Shown piece after piece: positions 38,253-47,900 of a stretch of DNA of 64,000 bases; positions within the stretch are counted from its first letter, which is position 1; every line of letters begins with the position of its first letter. Source of the DNA: Bradyrhizobium sp. sGM-13 (GTDB lineage: Bacteria; Pseudomonadota; Alphaproteobacteria; Rhizobiales; Xanthobacteraceae); the NCBI RefSeq assembly GCF_018398875.1, contig NZ_JAGWDK010000006.1:124001-188000 (forward strand), given 5' to 3'. The translations under genes were made by a program, and so were the position numbers. The notes below the pieces were generated by a model. It saw only the letters and a program-made list of their open reading frames with translations, had not been told where the DNA came from and did not search any database.

Positions 38253-38274
38253 GTAACTATACGCGTCTAGTTAC
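38253..38274. promoter_or_regulatory. Inverted repeat between divergent genes, likely WYL-regulator operator
   Basis: GTAACTA (38253-38259) and TAGTTAC (38268-38274) are exact reverse complements with an 8-nt spacer, midway between a leftward membrane-protein gene and the rightward BrxR/CapW-like gene. BrxR- and CapW-type regulators are known to bind inverted repeats upstream of themselves. The assignment is from position. Confidence 0.55.
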
Positions 38275-38311
38275 GATGTCAATCTAGTTTTGATACCCAT
38301 TGGAGGAAAGT

Positions 38312-39235
38312 ATGACGAAGGAGCTCAAACACGTCCGTTGGGGCGTGGAACGACGCCTTGAGTTCATCGAATTCCGGTTGCTCTGGGAGGGGGGCGTGAA
38401 CCGGGCGGATCTGATCGACACCTTCGGTATTTCGGTGCCGCAAGCCTCCAAAGATCTTTCGCTCTATCAGGAGCAGGCGCCAGGCAATGTGGTCTACGAT
38501 AAGAGCGCCAAGCGCTATGTCGCATCGGAAGATTTTAAGCCGCTCTATCTCGACAGCGATCCGGACGCCTATTTCTCGAGGCTCCGATCGCTCACCGAGG
38601 GCTCCGCGGATGCGGCGGAGTCGTGGCTAGCCGAACCGCCCGAGGCGGACGTGACGCTCACGCCCAAGCGAGATGTCGATCGCCATGTGTTGAGGATGAT
38701 ACTCGCCGCCATCCGCAACAAGCAGTCGGTCGAGATCCACTACCAGTCGATGAACAAGGCAAGACCCGATCCGAGCTGGCGACGGATTACTCCACACGCG
38801 TTGGGCTACGACGGCCTGCGATGGCACGTTCGCGCCTTCTCCCATGACGAAGGCAGTTACCGGGATTTTCTGCTCCCGCGAGCGCTCCAGGTTCGAGCTC
38901 CGGGCGAGCCGGGAGGATCCGCCGAAAACGATCAACTTTGGCGTCAGCATTTCAAGCTTGAGATCGCCCCGCATCCAGCCTTGACGCCGAGCCAGAAGAA
39001 AGTCGTCGCCAAGGACTACGGGATGACTGGCGGGAAAAGGGTCCTCTCCGTCCGCTACGCGATGCTCTTCTATGTACTGAAGAGGCTAAACCTATTGAAC
39101 GACCCGGGAAAAGAAGACCCTCGACAGCAGCACATCGTTGCGCTGAACAAGGATGAGGTGCGGGAGGCGCTCGAGCTTGCGGATTCAGCGCAGCAGGGAT
39201 CCAAAGGTTCGGCGCGGATGGCCAAAATTGGATAG
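38312..39235 (+). CDS. WYL-domain transcriptional regulator (BrxR/CapW-like)
   Basis: A 307-residue protein. The N-terminal winged helix reads RRLEFIEFRLLWEGGVNR, LIDTFGISVPQASKDLSLYQ, then NVVYDKSAKRYVA, the pattern of the BrxR/CapW family. The WYL domain follows (KQSVEIHYQSMN, ITPHALGYDGLRWHVRAF) and a C-terminal WCX-like part. Such proteins repress BREX or CBASS operons until a nucleic-acid ligand is sensed. The start at 38312 is preceded by GGAGG; TTG 38300 is weaker. It lies 3.4 kb after brxL rather than before brxE, so it may control the divergent trio instead. Confidence 0.88.
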   Translation: MTKELKHVRWGVERRLEFIEFRLLWEGGVNRADLIDTFGISVPQASKDLSLYQEQAPGNVVYDKSAKRYVASEDFKPLYLDSDPDAYFSRLRSLTEGSADAAESWLAEPPEADVTLTPKRDVDRHVLRMILAAIRNKQSVEIHYQSMNKARPDPSWRRITPHALGYDGLRWHVRAFSHDEGSYRDFLLPRALQVRAPGEPGGSAENDQLWRQHFKLEIAPHPALTPSQKKVVAKDYGMTGGKRVLSVRYAMLFYVLKRLNLLNDPGKEDPRQQHIVALNKDEVREALELADSAQQGSKGSARMAKIG

Positions 39236-39321
39236 TCGGTCTTGTCGGCGGATGCAATTCGGAATTGGTGAGCGCCGACTGATCGTGCAGTCGGGGGGAA
39301 TAGGTGACGGGTGAATATATC

Positions 39322-39843
39322 ATGATGGTGCGCGTGCTTTTGATGGTTGCGATCGCCGCGATGTTTGCGGCCACGTCTGCGCGAGCTGAAAGACTGGTCG
39401 GGCAAGCGAGTGTTATTGACGGCGATACGCTTGAAATCCACGGTCAACGTATTCGTATCTCAGGTATTGACGCACCCGAGAGCACCCAGCTCTGCGGCGA
39501 TGCCGATGGCCGTAACTATCGATGCGGTACCGAAGCCGCAAATTCACTGGCGAAATTTATCGACGATCGTATCGTCGGCTGTTCTCAGATCGATCGGGAT
39601 CGCTACAACCGCGTGGTGGCAATCTGTGACGTGGACGGTGTTGAGCTTGGCAGTTGGCTGGTGCAACAAGGACATGCATTGGATTGGCCGCGCTACTCCA
39701 AAGGCCGGCATGCCGAGGCCCAGCGCGAAGCGGAGTGGGCCAAGCGGGGGCTTTGGTTAGGTAGCCATGTCGAACCGTGGTTGTTTCGGTCGTGTGTGCG
39801 ATCGGGCAGACGACCCACTGAGTGTTCGGACGCGGCTCAGTAG
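39322..39843 (+). CDS. Secreted thermonuclease (SNase family)
   Basis: A 173-residue protein with signal peptide MMVRVLLMVAIAAMFAATSA and the staphylococcal-nuclease fold: VIDGDTLEIHGQRIRISGID, APEST, DRYNRVVAICDVDGVELG and the Arg/Glu set around RDRYNR. Members cleave DNA and RNA with calcium in the periplasm or outside the cell. Four extra cysteines could form disulfides. Small SNases are common on rhizobial elements. ATG 39325 is an equal alternative. Confidence 0.9.
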   Translation: MMVRVLLMVAIAAMFAATSARAERLVGQASVIDGDTLEIHGQRIRISGIDAPESTQLCGDADGRNYRCGTEAANSLAKFIDDRIVGCSQIDRDRYNRVVAICDVDGVELGSWLVQQGHALDWPRYSKGRHAEAQREAEWAKRGLWLGSHVEPWLFRSCVRSGRRPTECSDAAQ

Positions 39844-39915
39844 TCCCGAGTTTCATCGTCGTCGATTGATGGCAATCGATGTTTCCTCAAATGCGCACAT
39901 GTATATAGTTTATAT

Positions 39916-39942
39916 ATTGACATTATAATGATATCCATATAA
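39916..39942 (+). promoter_or_regulatory. Candidate promoter in an AT-rich patch
   Basis: TTGACA (39916-39921) and TATAAT (39937-39942) are both consensus but only 15 nt apart; a second TATAAT lies at 39923-39928. The 65-nt stretch 39890-39955 is very AT-rich for this genome, as foreign promoters often are. It would drive the DUF2130 gene 84 nt downstream. Confidence 0.4.
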
Positions 39943-40025
39943 TTTCTATACGGATGGATGTTGATGCCTGCTGAGTGCTGCCGATGTGACGCTGATCGGG
40001 TCCGGCGCGACTAATGAGGGGTACC

Positions 40026-41303
40026 ATGAGCGAACCGACAATTGCATGTCCGTCCTGTTCGACGGAGATTAGGCTCACCGAGTCGCTTGCTGCTCCGCTC
40101 ATTAAGGCGACGCGCGAAGAATACGAGGCGAAGCTTACTCGCAAGGAGGCTGACGTTTCCAAGCGTGAGGCCGCCTTGCGGACGGGGCTGGAGCAGATTG
40201 AGGAAGCCAGGCGGTCGATTGATGACCAAGTCGCGGAAAGGCTGAAAGCGGCAAGGACAGCCATAGCCGCTGAAGAAGCGAAGAGAGCTCAGGCAGCCGC
40301 GGCAGCCGATCTCGAATCGAGATCAAGAGAAGTCGCCGACCTACACGCTCTCTTGGAGCAGCGGGATGCGAAGCTGCAAGAAGCGCAAAAGGCGCAAGCG
40401 GAGTTGCTGCGTAAGCAGCGCGAGCTGGATGACGCGAAGCGCGAACTCGATCTCACGGTTGAAAAGCGAGTCCAGGAGTCAGTCAACGAAGTCCGGCTGA
40501 AGGCAAAGACGGAGGCTGAAGACGGCCTGAAGCTCAAGGTCTCGGAGAAGGAACAGCAAATTGCGTCGATGCAACGCCAGATCGATGATTTGAAGCGTAA
40601 GGCAGAGCAAGGGTCGCAACAATTGCAGGGGGAAGTCCTGGAGCTCCAGCTTGAATCATCGCTTCGATCACAATTCCCGTGGGACACCATCGATCCGGTT
40701 TGCAAGGGGGAGTTCGGCGGGGATGTAACGCAGCGTGTACATGGGCCGCTCGGACAAGCTTGCGGATCAATCCTCTGGGAAACCAAGAGAACAAAAAACT
40801 GGACAGACGGCTGGCTCGCCAAACTGCGCGCTGACCAGCGCGCTTCCGGCGCCGAGATAGCCATCCTTGTTTCCAGCGCTCTTCCGAAGGAGATTGAAAC
40901 CTTCGGCCAGATCGACGGCATCTGGATCACAGATATTCGGTTCGCTATTCCGCTTGCCGCCGCGCTTCGCCAGTCATTGATCGAAATCTCCTGCGTTAGG
41001 CATGCTCAGGAAGGGCAGGAGACGAAGATGCAGCTCGTCTATCAGTACCTTACCGGCCCGAGGTTCAAGCATCGGGTTGAAGCCATCGTCGAGAAGTTTT
41101 CCGACATGCAGGCCGACCTCGACAGAGAGCGCAAGTCAATGATGCGCCTTTGGGCAAAGCGCGAGGCGCAAATCCATGGTGTCATCGAGTCCACCGTCGG
41201 AATGTACGGCGACTTGCAGGGCATAGCGGGTAAGGCCCTTCAGGAGATCGAGGGCCTTCAAATTCCATTGCTGGAGGGGACCGTTCAACAAGACGGCTTC
41301 TGA
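40026..41303 (+). CDS. DUF2130 protein: coiled-coil plus PD-(D/E)XK nuclease-like domain
   Basis: A 425-residue protein. A short Cys motif (CPSCST) at the N-terminus is followed by about 170 residues of coiled coil (EEYEAKLTRKEADVSKREAA and later KQRELDDAKRELDL), then the DUF2130 domain with FPWDTIDPVCKGEFGGD and LWETKRT (E252-T-K254), the ExK of a PD-(D/E)XK fold. DUF2130 proteins resemble RmuC and are often near restriction systems. ATG 40026 is favoured over 40014. A hairpin covers its stop codon. Confidence 0.82.
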   Translation: MSEPTIACPSCSTEIRLTESLAAPLIKATREEYEAKLTRKEADVSKREAALRTGLEQIEEARRSIDDQVAERLKAARTAIAAEEAKRAQAAAAADLESRSREVADLHALLEQRDAKLQEAQKAQAELLRKQRELDDAKRELDLTVEKRVQESVNEVRLKAKTEAEDGLKLKVSEKEQQIASMQRQIDDLKRKAEQGSQQLQGEVLELQLESSLRSQFPWDTIDPVCKGEFGGDVTQRVHGPLGQACGSILWETKRTKNWTDGWLAKLRADQRASGAEIAILVSSALPKEIETFGQIDGIWITDIRFAIPLAAALRQSLIEISCVRHAQEGQETKMQLVYQYLTGPRFKHRVEAIVEKFSDMQADLDRERKSMMRLWAKREAQIHGVIESTVGMYGDLQGIAGKALQEIEGLQIPLLEGTVQQDGF

Positions 41304-41312
41304 GCCGTCTTG
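41289..41312 (+). terminator. Perfect 9-bp hairpin over the DUF2130 stop codon
   Basis: CAAGACGGC (41289-41297) and GCCGTCTTG (41304-41312) are exact reverse complements with a 6-nt loop containing the TGA stop. The following sequence (AATTTATG) is AT-rich but has no proper T-run, so termination is possible but unproven. Confidence 0.45.
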
Positions 41313-41396
41313 AATTTATGACGAAATTTATATGGCGATAGATTGCGTTTAATACTTAAGACTTGAGCTTATCCGCAACTCTGAGGAGAGGATAAC

Positions 41397-44300
41397 TTGA
41401 TCGAAGCGATAAGAGCAGCCACTGCCGCATTGGCTCAATTCCTGGAGCTAAAAATGCCCACCCTGTCGCCAGACTGGTGGGAAAAACACGTCGTGGATCG
41501 GCTGAGCTTTCAGCAGCAACGCGCCGTAGAGGAGCGCGGATACAAGACGCTGCGTCAGCTCGACTTTGCCGCATTGCTGCGCGTGCTTGATCAGAACTGG
41601 TACGAGTTTTCGAACACTATGCGCCTCCCTCGTGAGGGCAGGAGTTGGGTCAGAGAATTGCAGACCGTGCGAAACAAGTGGGCGCATTTAACTTCGGAGG
41701 CCATGCCGGCCAGCGAAGTGTATCGCGATGCCGACACTCTCGGCCGCTTTCTCGGAATGATCGACGCGGATTCAGCTTCACTTGAGGCCGCCGAGTCGGT
41801 CAAGGCAACTGCGCTGGCGGCGATGACTCCGAACCGGAACGCTCAAGCCGCGAAGGCGGCTGAAGAGCCTTTGCACGCTGTACCAGGCTCTACAGACATT
41901 ATTCCGGCTCCGGTGTTGTCGAGCTTTAAGGTGGGCGATCTCGTTGCCCTGCGATCAAATCCAAGCGCTCATGTGCCGGTTCTGGAGGTGCTCACTGGCG
42001 GACCAGAATGTCGATATAGAGTCTTTGAGAACAACACGAGGGCAACCTATTACGAAAGCCAGTTGCAGGCGATTGCGGCGCAGACGGATGAGCGCGAAGC
42101 GCTCCCCGTGCAAAACCTTCACGCGCATCTGATCGGCCTGCAAATTCTGTCGCCCTCGACGGCGAATCTCTTCTCGCTCCGTTCCGGACGGGTGCAGTTT
42201 GTGCCATATCAGTACCGTCCGGTTCTCAAGCTCATCCGCGCAGATCGGCCTCGCCTGTTGATTGCCGACGAGGTCGGCGTCGGAAAGACAATCGAGGCGG
42301 GCCTCATCATCAAGGAACTGCGGGCACGGATGGACATCAACTCCGTACTTGTCATCTGCCCCAAGGCCCTGGTCGCCGAGCGAAAATGGTACGCTGAGAT
42401 GAAGCGGTTTGACGAGCATTTCACCGCGCTCGACGGGTCGCTGCTTCGACATTGCCTGAAGGAAACTGACCTTGAAGGCGAATGGCCCGAACAGTATGCG
42501 AAGGCCATACTGCCTTTTTCCTTGTTCGATTCTGACCTTGTCTTAGGCCAAGGTGGACGGGCGAGGAAACAGGACCTGGGGCTTCTCAACCTCAATCCGC
42601 CGCCACAATTCGATCTGGTGATCGTCGATGAGGCACATCACATCCGCAACAGCGAAACCTTTCTTCACCAAGGCGTGCGGTTCTTTTGCGATAACGCCAA
42701 GGCGGTGGTGCTGTTGACGGCTACCCCTGTCCAGCTGGGCAGCCAGGATCTTTTTACTCTACTTAACGTGCTGCGGCCCGACCTGGTGATCGACCATGCC
42801 AGCTTTGAGCAGATGGCCGAGCCGAACCGGCATATCAACACAGCCGTCCAGCATTGCCGGATGGCCAAACCGAACTGGCAACAGGAGGCGCGGAACTGTC
42901 TTGCCGAGGTTGCACAAACCGAATGGGGCCGGATTTTCCTTCGCGAGGCGCCGGCGTTTCAAGCGGCCTACGATAAGCTTCAGGACAGCGGCCTCGGGGA
43001 CGCGGAGCGGGTCGCGCTCACCCGTTCCATCGAAGAGCTCTATACCTTTAGTCCGCTCATCAACCGAACACGCCGCCGGGACATAGGCGAGTTCACAACC
43101 CGCAAACCGGAAACCGCGGCGATCGATTTCACAGCCGAGCAAAGCCGCCTTCATGACGGCCTGCTCGACGTGATCGCGCGTATACTCGGCCGTTGCCACG
43201 GGCAGCAGAACGTCAAGTTCATGATGACAACGATTCGCCGGCAGGCGGCGAGCTGTCTATACGGGCTTGCACCGATGCTCTCCGAAATCCTTGCCGGCAA
43301 ACTGGACCGCCTCGAAGCGATGGAGGCGAGCGACAGCGATGCCGATATCGACCTCGATTTCATCAGCCAGGTCCGCGAAGATATTGAAGACCTGATCGAT
43401 CAAGCGCGCAATCTCGATCCCCGAGATGAGAAGGTCGAGGCATTTATCAAGACGCTTACCGAAAAGAACCGCCTTCCCAATAACAAGGCGCTTGTTTTCA
43501 GCACCTTCCGCCACACGCTTCGTTACCTTGCCGAGCACACCCAGAAGGCCGGCCTGCGCTACGGCCTTGTTCATGGCGACGTCCCCGATGATGAGCGGGC
43601 CGATCTGCGCCGCCGCTTCGCCTTGCCGAAGGAAGACAGCGAAGCGCTGGACATTCTGCTCTCTTCCGAAGTGGGCTGCGAAGGCCTCGACTTCCAGTTC
43701 TGCGACTTTCTCGTCAATTACGACCTGCCGTGGAATCCCATGAAGATCGAGCAGAGGATCGGCCGCATCGACCGTTATGGCCAAAAGAGCGAAGCGATCG
43801 CGATCATCAACTTTATCACGCCGGGAACGGTCGATGCCGACATCTATCAGCGGTGCCTGTGGCGCATCGGTGTGTTCCAGCACGCGGTGGGCGGCAGCGA
43901 GGAGATTCTGGGCACAATCACGCAGGAACTGCATGACATCGCCGAGAGCTTCACGCTCACGCCCGAAGAGCGCGCCCAGCGGCTTCAGCAGCTCGCGGAC
44001 AACGGAATCCGCCACATCCGCGAGGAGCAGGAGCTCGAATCAAAGCAGTCAGAGCTGTTCGGCCTGAATGTTCCCAATCAGTCCTGGCGCGATGACATTG
44101 CAGCCGCAGAGACTTACTGGTTGTCGCCTGCCGCGATCCAGCGCTGCGTTGCGAGCTATCTGGCCGCGCGCCTTGGCGGCGACGGGGAGTACATTCTGGG
44201 CGAAAAGCCGCTCAAGACCTTGCGGCTTAGTCAGGAAGCGCGAAACAAATTGCTGGACGACTACAAGCGGTTGCCGCGCTCAATCGACCCGATTGCGCGC

Positions 44301-44975
44301 GAATGGGAGAAATGGCTTAAGGGTGCGCAGCCGCTATTATCCGTAACCTTCGAACAGGAAGCCGCTGCCGAAAACCCGAAAGCCGTTCACTTAACCGTTG
44401 TGCATCCATTGGTCCGCCAGGCTGCGGGCTACCTGGACCTTTCCGAGACCAAGTACTGTGCTCTCACGGCGCAAAGCGATGCGGTGGGACCCGGAACGTA
44501 TCATTTTGCCCTGTATCGGTGGACGAAGCTTGGCATCAAACCGGACGAATCTCTCGTCGCTGTAGCGGACGACCCGCAGCTTGAAGCAGCACTGTTCAAC
44601 CTGTTGCAGTCCGCAAGCGAGACCGGCACCGCGCCGCTGCCGGATGCGGTGGCATGCGATAGACTGGACGTGCGTCACCACGCGAAGTGGTCCGAAGCCC
44701 AGGCCAACCACATGGCGCAGAACCGGGAACTGGCCGACCACCGCGTTCAGAGCCTAACAGCCAGCCATCGCGCGCGCTGCAAGACGATCGAGGATCAGAT
44801 TGCGCGGGCGACCAATGAAAAAATCCGTTTGATGAAGGAGAGCGAGCTGGCGCGCGCCAATGCCGATTTTAACCGCCGTATCGAGGAACTCAATCTTGCG
44901 GCGGGAATCGGAGACATTCGGACGGCGCCGGTAGTATTCGGGACGATAGCGGTGACCAAGGAAGCCTCAGCATGA
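41397..44975 (+). CDS. SNF2-family helicase with N-terminal Swt1-type HEPN domain
   Basis: A 1192-residue protein. Residues 1-130 look like a Swt1-type HEPN domain, ending in the RX4H motif RNKWAH (R92-H97) found in HEPN RNases. The SNF2 ATPase follows with LLIADEVGVGKTIEAGLI (P-loop about 293-300) and VDEAHH (D411-E-A-H414), then the helicase C domain with VFSTF, VGCEGLDFQFCD and EQRIGRIDRYGQ. Charged helices end the protein. Start is TTG 41397 with GAGGAG upstream. Its stop overlaps the next gene (ATGA). It resembles DrmD/HepA-type defence helicases but no other DISARM gene is present. Confidence 0.88.
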   Translation: MIEAIRAATAALAQFLELKMPTLSPDWWEKHVVDRLSFQQQRAVEERGYKTLRQLDFAALLRVLDQNWYEFSNTMRLPREGRSWVRELQTVRNKWAHLTSEAMPASEVYRDADTLGRFLGMIDADSASLEAAESVKATALAAMTPNRNAQAAKAAEEPLHAVPGSTDIIPAPVLSSFKVGDLVALRSNPSAHVPVLEVLTGGPECRYRVFENNTRATYYESQLQAIAAQTDEREALPVQNLHAHLIGLQILSPSTANLFSLRSGRVQFVPYQYRPVLKLIRADRPRLLIADEVGVGKTIEAGLIIKELRARMDINSVLVICPKALVAERKWYAEMKRFDEHFTALDGSLLRHCLKETDLEGEWPEQYAKAILPFSLFDSDLVLGQGGRARKQDLGLLNLNPPPQFDLVIVDEAHHIRNSETFLHQGVRFFCDNAKAVVLLTATPVQLGSQDLFTLLNVLRPDLVIDHASFEQMAEPNRHINTAVQHCRMAKPNWQQEARNCLAEVAQTEWGRIFLREAPAFQAAYDKLQDSGLGDAERVALTRSIEELYTFSPLINRTRRRDIGEFTTRKPETAAIDFTAEQSRLHDGLLDVIARILGRCHGQQNVKFMMTTIRRQAASCLYGLAPMLSEILAGKLDRLEAMEASDSDADIDLDFISQVREDIEDLIDQARNLDPRDEKVEAFIKTLTEKNRLPNNKALVFSTFRHTLRYLAEHTQKAGLRYGLVHGDVPDDERADLRRRFALPKEDSEALDILLSSEVGCEGLDFQFCDFLVNYDLPWNPMKIEQRIGRIDRYGQKSEAIAIINFITPGTVDADIYQRCLWRIGVFQHAVGGSEEILGTITQELHDIAESFTLTPEERAQRLQQLADNGIRHIREEQELESKQSELFGLNVPNQSWRDDIAAAETYWLSPAAIQRCVASYLAARLGGDGEYILGEKPLKTLRLSQEARNKLLDDYKRLPRSIDPIAREWEKWLKGAQPLLSVTFEQEAAAENPKAVHLTVVHPLVRQAAGYLDLSETKYCALTAQSDAVGPGTYHFALYRWTKLGIKPDESLVAVADDPQLEAALFNLLQSASETGTAPLPDAVACDRLDVRHHAKWSEAQANHMAQNRELADHRVQSLTASHRARCKTIEDQIARATNEKIRLMKESELARANADFNRRIEELNLAAGIGDIRTAPVVFGTIAVTKEASA

Positions 44976-47900
44976 CCGTCGTAGAGCAAGCGATGGAGGT
45001 TATCGGCCAAGAGCAGGACCTCATTGAAGAGGTGCGCCGCGACAGGGAAGACCTTGCGCGGGTTTTGAAGAAGCACACGGGAATCCGGAAGATCGTCGAA
45101 GACCTTTATCCGGACAGTGCGCATTTCATTTACGAACTCTTGCAGAATGCTGAGGACACAGGTGCCACCGACGCCAATTTCATACTGTCCGACACGAGCC
45201 TGATCTTTGAGCACAATGGTCGTCCTTTTGAGAAGAAGGACATTTACGGGATCACCGATATCGGAGAGGGAACGAAGGTCCAAGACGACGATAAAATCGG
45301 CCGGTTCGGTGTCGGCTTTAAGGCCGTGTTTGCCTACTCTGAAACGCCCCACATCTGGTCGCCCACGTTTTCCTTCAAGATCGAAAACCTCGTACTGCCA
45401 ACGGCGATTAAGCACAGCCACGAGCTCGGAGCCAAGACTCGCTTCGAATTTCCTTTCAACAATTCCAAGAAGCCAAAGGAGAAGGCCTACGCTGACGTCG
45501 AAGACGGTCTTCGCAACTTGGCTGAGACTGCCCTTCTTTTTCTGTCCCATTTGCAATCTGTGGGATGGAAGACCGGCGCAGGCGTATCGGGTCAGATTCT
45601 GCGTATTCACCATTCCGACAATCACATTGAGGTTCTCAAGGAGAGCAGCGCCGAGCCGACATCCAGTCTGCATTTCCTGAAATTTGAGCGGCCTGTTACC
45701 GGGCTGGAACGACAACGCGTGGCGGTCGCCTTCGCGCTCGACCTCCTGCCGAACGTGCAGCGGTTCGATGAAAAGCTGCCCCTGGCCAAGCAGTTCAGGA
45801 TCGTCGAGACGCGGGGTGCGGTGGCAGTCTACTTTCCGGCGGAAAAAGAAACGTCAGGCTTGCGCTTTCATATGCACGCACCTTTCGTGCCTGAACTCAG
45901 CCGCGCCAGCATCAAGGACACACCCGCTAATGCGCCACTGTTCGAGCAGCTTGCCGAACTTACGGCAGCCGCTCTGCACGACATTCGCGACCATGGCCTG
46001 CTCACGGCAGAATTTCTTGCTGTGCTGCCCAACCGACATGAGCAGATACCTCCGCGCTATGCAGCTATACGGCAGACCCTCATCGAGGCGATGAACACCA
46101 AGGTTCTTACGCCGACGCATGCCAAAGGGCATGGTCCAGCCCAACACCTGCTCCAGGCCAAGGCCTCACTAAAGGACCTCCTTGCTGAGGGGGATATTGA
46201 GTATCTGGTCGATTACGACGATCAACCACCGCGCTGGGCTGTGGCGGCAACGCAGAAGAATACGAACATCGACCGCTTCCTCGGTTCGCTTGCGATAAAG
46301 GACTGGGGCATAGAGGAGTTTGTCGAGCTTCTGACGAATAAAGTCGCGGAGGGCACACGGTATCTTTCCCACCCTCCGTACTACGCGTCTGAGCCCGATC
46401 AGGACTTCATGGCGTGGCTTGCTTCAAAGCCTGTGGAATGGCACCAGCAGTTCTATGCGCTCCTCTATACGGAGCTCGCGCCAGAAGGCGATTTGTATCG
46501 CCTCAAGGATTGCCGGATCGTTCGACGCAGCGATGGCAGCTTCAGTACAGGCGACAAATCCTTTTTTCCCAGCGATGGTGTCGAACACGATGAAGTCCTG
46601 CCGCGCGTTGAATCAGCCGTTTATGGCTCGGGCAAGAGCAAAGTGCAGCAGAGCAACGCAAGAAAATTTCTTGAAGATATCGGCGTTCGCGTGGTCGGTG
46701 AGGCCGAGCAGGTCGAGGTCATTCTCACTCAGAGATACACTCGCGAGGCCGAGATCCCGGGTGACGAGACGTACCTCAAGGATCTGAAGCGCTTTATCGC
46801 TCTCGTTGAGAAGCAGCCGGACTGCTTCAAGCTGTTTAAGGACTACTATGTCTTCGAATGCGATGGCGACCAGTGGTGCCAGCCCTCCGAGGTTTATCTT
46901 GATCAACCGTTTCTGGACACAGGCTTGAGTGCCTACTACGCAGCGAGGGGGCAAGATGCAAAGCTGTTTGCGCTCGCCGGGCGGTATCAGGATTGTGGGA
47001 TAGCCGCTAAGAGACTTGCGGCATTCGCAAAGGCAGTTGGTGCCGTAACCGAGCTAAAGGTCACGCATGTGGCCTGTTACAGAAACCCAGAATGGCCATA
47101 CCTGCGGGCGGTCGGCGGCGAGAGAAGCACTTCGCCTATCGACCGCGATTACGCAATTGCGGCTCTTGAGGATTTGCTGAGTACGCCCTCGCTGGAGCTT
47201 TCCAGACTCGTATGGCGGACCATGTGTTCGTTACCGGGCGACGGGCGGCATCTTGTCGCTACCTACCGTCGGAACGCTAGCTCAGGGTCGCGGAGCGCCA
47301 ACTCGCAGTTGGTTCATATCTTAAAGCGCAGTGCCTGGGTCCCTCAGGATAATGGCTCGTTCGTGCGCCCCGCTGAGGCCTCGCGCAACCTGCTTCCCAA
47401 CGGCTTCGCGTTTGATCCGGGCCAGCAATGGCTCAAAGCCGTTAAGTTCGGCGAGGAGGCGGCAAGGCGATCGGAGGAACAGCGTCGAAAAGAAACGGTC
47501 GCAAAGGAGCTCGGGTTCACGGACGACGCTAGCCTGGAACGCGCAAGGCGCTTTGTCGCTCTGCCGCCCGAAGATCAGGAACGGATTTTGGCTGATCAGG
47601 ATCTCCGGGCGGCCGTGGAACTCCCCGACCACGAGCCCGGCAACCCAGTTCGCCGCGCCGAGGGCGTTGCTGCGCAAGCCGCCGAAGCGCCCGAAAGGAT
47701 TACCGAAGAGCGCAGGAGGTCCGTGTCACTTGGGCGCGAAGCAGTCAAGGAAGAGGCCGCTCAGTACCTTCGTCAACAATACACAGGTGACGGCGACGTG
47801 GTCTGCCAAATCTGCAAAGCGCCGATGCCGTTCAAGCTCGATGACGGCACGGATTACTTCGAAAAGATTGAATTCCTGCCCGAACTGAAGAAGCGGCACT

